64,000 nt of DNA from Caldilineaceae bacterium. Lineage in GTDB: Bacteria; Chloroflexota; Anaerolineae; Caldilineales; Caldilineaceae. The stretch is taken from the NCBI GenBank assembly GCA_958295845.1, contig OY282376.1, positions 4,105,022-4,169,021 of the forward strand, in the 5' to 3' direction. A program made the position numbers and the translations under genes. The notes below the pieces were generated by a model that did no database searches, was not told the DNA's origin, and saw only the letters and a list, made by a program, of their open reading frames with translations. Below, one piece after another: positions 58,924 to 64,000 of this stretch (its first letter is position 1; the number at the start of each line of letters is the position of its first letter).

Positions 58924-60147
58924 CTAACCGTCGTCAGAGAAGTCGGGCTGGAGTTGGAGGGCCTGGTTATAGCCGGAGAAGATGTTCCGGGGTTTGTCTA
59001 TATTGAGTTTGGCAAGGACCCGGCCGTGGTAGGCGCGAGCATTGCCGGGTTGGAGTTGGGTGGCCTGGTCATAGTCGACGATGGCCTCCTGGTATTGACC
59101 TAGCTCAGCCTTGGCATTGCCCCGCCTGACGTAGGCGTGGGCTTTGTCGGGTTGGAGTTGGGTGGCCTGGTCATAGTCGACGATGGCCTCCTGGTATTGA
59201 CCTAGCTCAGCCTTGGCATTGCCCCGCAAGAAGTAGGCACTGGCTTTGTCCGGTTGGCGTTGAATGGCCTTGTCATAGTCGGCGATGGCCTCCTGGTATT
59301 GACCAAAGTGGGCCTTGGCATGGCCCCGAAAGAAGTAGACACCGGCATAGTCAGGCTGCAGTTGGAACGCCTGGCTATAGCCGGCGATGGCCTCCTGGTA
59401 TTGACCTCGGCGAAACTTGGCATGGCCCCGAACGATGTAGGCCTCGGCATAGTCAGGCTGCAATTGGAGAGCATAGTCCAAGTCGGCGAAGGCGTCCTGA
59501 TATTGGTTAAGCCCGGACTTGGCATTGGCCCGCCCGGCGTAGGCGTAGACATTGTCGGGTTGGAGTCGGAGTGCCTGGTTGTAGTCGGCGATGGCCTCCT
59601 GGTTTTGACCTAGACAGACCTTTGCATGGCCCCGAACGACGTAGGCGTGGGCATTGTCGGGTTGGAGTTGGAGTGCCTGGTCCAAGTCGGCAACGGCGTC
59701 CTGATATTGATCAAGATAAAGCTTGGCATTTCCCCGAACGGCGTAGGCGTCAGCGAAGTCAGGCCGCAACTGGAGTACTTGGTCCTGGTCGGCAATGGCT
59801 TCCTGGTATTGACCAAGCTTAAACTTGGCAACGCCCCGGTAGAAGGTGGCGTCGGCGAAGTCAGGCCGCAACTGGAGTGCTTGGTCATAGTCGGCAAGGG
59901 CTTCCTGGTATTGACCAAGCATAAACTTGGCAAAACCTCGATGGTCGTAGGCGTGGGCATTGTCGGGTTGGAGTTGGAGTGCCTGGTCATAGTCGGCGAC
60001 GGCCTCCTGGTATTGACCACGATCGCCCTTGGCATTGCCTCGGCTGATGTAGGTGTCGGCATTGTTCGCCCAGGCATAAGGGGCGAGCGTGATAAACGCC
60101 GCGGCAACCGCTAGGAGCCCACCCCATTTCTTGAGAGCGCGCATCAT
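58924..60147 (-). CDS. Secreted tetratricopeptide repeat protein (11 TPR units)
   Basis: 407 residues. A signal peptide (LLAVAAAFITLAPYAWA) is followed by eleven head-to-tail 34-residue TPR units, each close to the form AYxxRGxAKxxLGQYQEAIADY, then DQALQLQPD. The last unit is diverged and ends the protein after a five-residue tail. TPR solenoids bind peptides or partner proteins; here the protein is expected outside the cytoplasm. At nucleotide level, two neighbouring units share about 80 identical bases (59047-59127 and 59149-59228), so recent unit duplication occurred. The start is the first of two ATGs. No partner is visible. Confidence 0.88.
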   Translation of the reverse strand: MMRALKKWGGLLAVAAAFITLAPYAWANNADTYISRGNAKGDRGQYQEAVADYDQALQLQPDNAHAYDHRGFAKFMLGQYQEALADYDQALQLRPDFADATFYRGVAKFKLGQYQEAIADQDQVLQLRPDFADAYAVRGNAKLYLDQYQDAVADLDQALQLQPDNAHAYVVRGHAKVCLGQNQEAIADYNQALRLQPDNVYAYAGRANAKSGLNQYQDAFADLDYALQLQPDYAEAYIVRGHAKFRRGQYQEAIAGYSQAFQLQPDYAGVYFFRGHAKAHFGQYQEAIADYDKAIQRQPDKASAYFLRGNAKAELGQYQEAIVDYDQATQLQPDKAHAYVRRGNAKAELGQYQEAIVDYDQATQLQPGNARAYHGRVLAKLNIDKPRNIFSGYNQALQLQPDFSDDG

Positions 60148-60867
60148 ATTCGGCGTCCCGTGTCATTGCTGTGTGGACAGCGTTTTTCCGCCATGTGTCC
60201 ACGCAACTGTTCCCACCCGGTCGTGGGGAGATTGCGCGAAGTATCATACGTATACCTGTTGGCGGTGTCAATCTCGCTGGCGAGCAGGGCAGTTGCGCCC
60301 AGCCGGCCGTCATAGCGCTATCAATTGGGGTAGCCCGCGGCGCTGTCGGCAGCAAGCAAAGCGCAGCCTCGCCGGCCATATCGTCGCTGTTGCTTCCTGC
60401 TCCTCTTGACAGCGCGGCGGCGACAGCTTTGGACTGGGGTGTATAGAGCGGTGGATCCTCTACCAGCGAGGGCTGCAGGCTCAATGGGCAGGCTGAACGG
60501 TAGGGCATCGCAAGATCCTATGGGACCTAAGCGGTCGATTCAGGGCCTCAGGACGGCTCCTGTGCGGTTTTGGGGTTGCGGAATCCCGGGAAAGTGGCGA
60601 TTGGCGTCGAAAACAGGTTTGGACAATAATGGCGCCTGGCTGACGGCTAAACTCGCGGCCGTCGAGGGGCGATGTGCGTTCTGGGTAGTTTGCGGATAGA
60701 CGGCCCTGGTTGAGCAGGTCGTTGCTGCGCATGGTTTTCGACGTGGATCCACAAGAACTGCTTCAACCCCGCACCTCACGGTGCACGACTCTGAACAATG
60801 AGCTTGTCTTCGAAAAACGGGCCTGCAAGCTAAGAGGTATAGACGGAGAGTGGGAGGACAACCGGTC
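60148..60867. other. Long intergenic region, no gene recognised
   Basis: 720 bases between the divergent TPR gene and the membrane TPR-like gene. Several short open frames have no recognisable domain. No repeat or RNA motif was seen. Confidence 0.45.
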
Positions 60868-61872
60868 ATGGCTTACTCGGTGCGGGAGGAGCGGCAGAGC
60901 CTTGCCAACAGTCTGCGGGAGGGGCTCGACGAGGCGGAGCGGTTTATCATCCAGTTGCGGCGGGACAACGTTGAATCGTTCCTGCAACTTCTGGACAGCA
61001 TCGACGAGCGTTTCACACAGTTGGAGGCCAGCGGGTTGGACCTGCGGCCGGAGCAGACGCGCTGGAGCAGTCTGCATAGCAAGCTGCAGCGCGAGGCTGG
61101 CCGCGTGATGCGCGCTGTGGATGCTGCCGGCGGCCTGGAGAAGTTGCGCGAAACGAATTCCCCGGGGCAAGGACTGTGGTGGCATTTGGACGCGGTGGTC
61201 GCCGCCGACCGTCGCCGCTTCATTCGCCGCTTGGGTACCAGGCTTGGAACCGTAGTCGCGTGTCTGGCGATCGTTTGGGCCCTGTTTACGTTTGTCATTC
61301 CGGCGGACGCCAACTCCGTTATAACATCCGAAGCGATCGCCGCGTTGCGGCAGATGGCCTTCGACGGGCGCTGGGAGGATGCGCTGGCGGTTACTGAAGA
61401 GGCCAAGGCGCTGCTCACGGAGCCGGACGCGGAGCTGTTGATCTGGGAGGCGGTGGTTCGCGACAAGCTGGGACAGAGCGGGAGGGTCCGGGAAGCGCTG
61501 GCGGAGGCGAAAGCGCTGGTGCCGTCCAACCGGCAAGTGGCTTTTTGGTGGACGCTCGGCATGATCCGGCTGGATATTGGCGATCTTGACGAGGCGCGCG
61601 CGGCCGGCAATGAGGCGTTGGCGTTGGATGCATCCGATCCCCAGGGCTACTTTCTGTTGGGCAATGTGGCTGAAGTGGAAGGCGACGTCGCTGCGGCCAT
61701 CGATCTCTTTGAGAAGACGTATCAACTGGCAATAGAGGGCGATGCCGACCAGCTGGCCGTCATCGCCCGCATACGCATGGGGACATTGCTGCAGCGGCCT
61801 GCCAACATGTCCCTATTCGGTGAGGGCCAACCGGACGCTGACGAGAGTGGCGACGGTGGAGACGGCGAGTAG
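60868..61872 (+). CDS. Membrane protein with TPR-like C-terminal domain
   Basis: 334 residues from the ATG at 60868, with gggagg about 15 bases upstream. The N-terminal ~130 residues are charged and helical (a coiled-coil character is plausible in the region LDEAERFIIQLRRDNVESFL). One transmembrane segment (GTVVACLAIVWALFTFVIP) is followed by helix pairs in TPR style: ALRQMAFDGRWEDALAVTEE, ALLTEPDAELLIWEAVVRD, EARAAGNEALALDASDPQGY. The last part is acidic and Gly-rich (DESGDGGDGE). No family recognised. A scaffold for an envelope complex is possible. Confidence 0.6.
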   Translation: MAYSVREERQSLANSLREGLDEAERFIIQLRRDNVESFLQLLDSIDERFTQLEASGLDLRPEQTRWSSLHSKLQREAGRVMRAVDAAGGLEKLRETNSPGQGLWWHLDAVVAADRRRFIRRLGTRLGTVVACLAIVWALFTFVIPADANSVITSEAIAALRQMAFDGRWEDALAVTEEAKALLTEPDAELLIWEAVVRDKLGQSGRVREALAEAKALVPSNRQVAFWWTLGMIRLDIGDLDEARAAGNEALALDASDPQGYFLLGNVAEVEGDVAAAIDLFEKTYQLAIEGDADQLAVIARIRMGTLLQRPANMSLFGEGQPDADESGDGGDGE

Positions 61873-62549
61873 GTTTGCGTCTGTGTCCATGTCGTCTCCC
61901 TGTGAACGGGCGGGCCCCATGAAGCCCCTGTGAGAGATCGTTTTGCCCCGCTGAAGAAATTGGATCGGTCTTGGCGTGTTTCCTGATACCGGTTCATGTG
62001 TCGGCGAAAATTCAAATTTTTCTTAAAGCGTATTTTTTCAGGCTGCGCCCGATGGAAATCGGAGCGCTTTGTTGCGCTGGTCTGCGGCGTCGCCCCGGCA
62101 CTCGGTAACCAGGTCGGGCGCCTTTTCGATAGCACGCAGATCCAAGTACCTCTGCCCCAATCCGCTCCGGCAAACGCCGCGGCCCTCCAGGGCCCCGTCT
62201 CCCGGTTTGTCGGGCAACCTCTCCGCCTGGCACCGCCGGGCCGGGCCACACTGCCCCGAGCTCCTGGCTGATCAACGACAATACCGCCACGCTTGATCAG
62301 TTCACCTCCCTGCCCGGCATCGACACCTCAATTATGCGTCCGGTTTAAGGACTTCTGAGCGAGTTCATCTCAATTTGAGATATTTCTACGACATTTCCCC
62401 TCTATTATTGACAGTATGTGAGGGACATCCCCCGCGTAACCCAAACAAATCGACGTGGAAAAGTGCGACGCAAGAAATCAAGGACTAGAATGGTAACCTT
62501 GTCGGAGAGAGGGAATCTTTTCTGCATGGGTTCATTGTGAGAATGAACA
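61873..62549. other. Long intergenic region upstream of the two-component system
   Basis: 677 bases. Open frames present are not supported by start sites or domains. It includes a perfect inverted repeat at 62367-62381, listed separately. Confidence 0.5.
62367..62381. promoter_or_regulatory. Perfect inverted repeat ATCTCAA-T-TTGAGAT, possible operator
   Basis: Two 7-base arms around a single base, about 170 bases before the response-regulator start codon. Such short symmetric sites are typical of dimeric transcription factors, but the neighbouring regulator is an OmpR type that usually binds direct repeats. Binding is only a possibility. Confidence 0.35.
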
Positions 62550-63227
62550 GTGAGTCACCTGATATTGGTTGTTGAAGACGACACAACCATCGCGAACTGG
62601 TTGAGGGTATTCCTGGAGGAGGAGGGCTTTGCGGTCGAAGTCGCCCATGACGGCAGGACGGGTCTCAACCTGGCTCGCAGCCTTACCCCCGACCTGATTG
62701 TGCTTGATCTGATGCTTCCCCGCCTCGATGGAATGGAACTCTGTCAAATTCTGCGCCGCGAATCGGATGTTCCGATCATCATGCTCACAGCAAAGGCGGG
62801 CCTTGCAGACCGTACCAGGGGCCTGGACACCGGCGCTGACGACTATGTCGTCAAACCCTTCGATCCCGAGGAGGTTGTCGCACGCGCCAAAGCGGTGTTG
62901 CGGCGCGTCCAGGACAGGGTTCAGCAGCGTTTGCGTCACGGTCGCATCACGATTGATGAGACGACACGGCGCGTCACAGTTGACGAAAAGCCGATCAATC
63001 TGAGCCGGACACTGTACCTGCTGCTGGCTGCATTCATGCGTCATCCGAACCAGGTACTCACACGGGACCAACTGATCGCCCTCGCCTTCGATGACGATTT
63101 CGATGCGTACGACCGGTCCATCGACAACCACATTTTTCGTCTGCGCAAGCAGATTGCCGCAGATGGTTTCCAGCCGATACAGACCGTCTACGGATCCGGC
63201 TATCGATTTGTAACGAAGGATGAATGA
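62550..63227 (+). CDS. OmpR/PhoB-family response regulator
   Basis: 225 residues from the GTG at 62550. The receiver domain begins HLILVVEDDTT with the acidic pair, has phosphorylated Asp53 in LIVLDLMLPRLDGMEL and the Lys in IMLTAKAG. ADDYVVKPFDPEEVVARAKA closes it. The C-terminal winged helix reads INLSRTLYLLLAAFMRHPNQ, VLTRDQLIALAFDDDFD and SIDNHIFRLRKQI, with YGSGYRF at the end. It binds DNA as a dimer when phosphorylated by the kinase in the next gene, which starts inside its stop codon. Target genes unknown. Confidence 0.94.
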   Translation: MSHLILVVEDDTTIANWLRVFLEEEGFAVEVAHDGRTGLNLARSLTPDLIVLDLMLPRLDGMELCQILRRESDVPIIMLTAKAGLADRTRGLDTGADDYVVKPFDPEEVVARAKAVLRRVQDRVQQRLRHGRITIDETTRRVTVDEKPINLSRTLYLLLAAFMRHPNQVLTRDQLIALAFDDDFDAYDRSIDNHIFRLRKQIAADGFQPIQTVYGSGYRFVTKDE

Positions 63228-64000
63228 TGTCGTTATACTGGCGCTTTCTGGGGGCGTTTGTCCTACTGATTCTGTTCGCCGTTTCGCTCAGCGTCGGCAT
63301 CGGATACTATGCGACGCTGGACCGATTGCACACATATGGCGGCGAGCTCAGCAGCAAGGCAGCTGAGCTTGTCGCCCAGAAGCTAGGCCAATCCTACACG
63401 TACTCAGACGGCTGGGAGACGCTGGTCGTCACAGTGTCCGAAGCAGGCTCAGGCAATCTCATCAGTTCAAGAAGAGAACAAGAGCAACGCCACGAAGACA
63501 ATATGCAAGAGGAGCACTATGTACTGTTCCACAAAAGGGTAAGCGGAGATGAGATACTTGTATTTGTCGACGTTGGCGATGAATATGCCTTGTACGACGA
63601 CCTCTCCGATTTGCTGCAAGACCGAGCCGCATCCGAACTGAATGAACAGATCGTTAATGAGCAAGTTGTCAATGTAGCCGACGACAGCGCTCGCCAAGCG
63701 GTGGGGTATGCCATCCTGGATTTCTATCAGGAGTTCGGCGCAACCGAATCACGAAGCTTTGTCCGAGGCCTGCTTTACACCACAGTCATCGGCGGACTGC
63801 TGACCGTCGCCATTGCGCTCTTGCTCGCCGCCTGGCTCTCCAAACGCATCTCCACCCCTGTTACTGCCTTGACCCAGGCCTTCCGGACCGTTGCCCAACG
63901 CGGGGATACCGCTTTGCTCCCGGTTACTTCCTCTGATGAACTGGGGCAGATGAGCAGCGCTTTCAACAAGATGACAACCGCTCTGCAGACGCAACGCGAC
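63224..64000 (+). CDS. Sensor histidine kinase, partial (runs off the window)
   Basis: The frame is open from the ATG at 63224 (a second at 63227) to the window end, 259 codons. LYWRFLGAFVLLILFAVSLSVGIGY is the first membrane segment, and an extracytoplasmic sensor region of about 155 residues follows. GLLYTTVIGGLLTVAIALLL is the second membrane segment. Then WLSKRISTPVTALTQAFRTV and TSSDELGQMSSAFNKMTTAL form a HAMP domain. The kinase core with its phospho-accepting His lies beyond the window. It overlaps the regulator gene by four bases, so the two form a co-translated two-component pair. Confidence 0.9.
   Translation, partial: MMSLYWRFLGAFVLLILFAVSLSVGIGYYATLDRLHTYGGELSSKAAELVAQKLGQSYTYSDGWETLVVTVSEAGSGNLISSRREQEQRHEDNMQEEHYVLFHKRVSGDEILVFVDVGDEYALYDDLSDLLQDRAASELNEQIVNEQVVNVADDSARQAVGYAILDFYQEFGATESRSFVRGLLYTTVIGGLLTVAIALLLAAWLSKRISTPVTALTQAFRTVAQRGDTALLPVTSSDELGQMSSAFNKMTTALQTQRD

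Noticed and set aside
61722..62249. 175-codon minus-strand frame
   Set aside because: Overlaps the end of a supported gene, is Arg/Pro/Ser-rich, and lacks a start signal.

Overview
The window is GC-rich bacterial chromosome that best fits the phylum Chloroflexota, probably an uncultured Caldilineales/Anaerolineae-type lineage. This is inferred from gene content, not from a marker gene. The pointers are a family-5 solute-binding lipoprotein with an acidic linker, an NADPH:F420 reductase, nickel superoxide dismutase with its protease, FadN-type beta-oxidation genes, a DUF6391 gene beside holA, an MrfA-like helicase, and many Gfo/Idh and phytanoyl-CoA dioxygenase (PhyH) genes. No rRNA, tRNA or CRISPR array was seen.

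Layout. 0-5.7 kb: a GIY-YIG protein, then a plus-strand catabolic cluster of PhyH, Gfo/Idh, a second PhyH with a non-canonical HxG metal site, an alpha/beta hydrolase and a second Gfo/Idh. 5.7-9.5 kb: thiolase and FadN (fatty acid beta-oxidation). 9.7-17.2 kb: TauE/SafE permease, two aminotransferases, adenine deaminase, ribokinase and an M20 hydrolase, that is, amino-acid and purine/nucleoside salvage. 17.2-19.4 kb: a DUF1232 protein and an XPB-like helicase-associated domain protein. 19.6-23.5 kb: an oligopeptide-type ABC importer (SBP, two permeases). 23.5-27.2 kb: SodX, SodN, a GNAT protein and a TrmA/RlmD-like methyltransferase that has lost its catalytic cysteine. 27.7-32.8 kb: a secreted LysM protein, a 3'-truncated glycosyltransferase and a sugar-nucleotide epimerase. 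33.1-38.8 kb: SsnA-like amidohydrolase, NpdG, an MrfA-like helicase carrying an HNH domain, and RNase HII.

38.8-39.9 kb holds a noncoding array of ten units with an almost constant 115-bp period, each carrying a palindromic core. 39.9-41.2 kb: two overlapping Rossmann-fold genes. 41.5-52.5 kb: a tightly packed minus-strand run (ABC exporter, transketolase, DUF6391, holA, an M16-like protein, an ABC-2 exporter ATPase, a DUF3500 lipoprotein and two ABC-2 permeases). 53-58.5 kb is an accessory zone of small secreted or lipoprotein genes mixed with remnants of three insertion-sequence families, a sulfatase fragment and heptanucleotide repeats. 58.9-64 kb: an 11-unit TPR protein, a membrane TPR-like protein, and an OmpR-type two-component system whose kinase runs off the window.

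The most interesting items are the 115-bp palindromic array, the HxG PhyH enzyme (a halogenase-like metal site) in an unassigned pathway, the helicase-HNH fusion, the catalytically degenerate RlmD homologue, the DUF3500 gene inside an ABC-2 exporter operon, and the long sodN leader with a His-containing mini-ORF.
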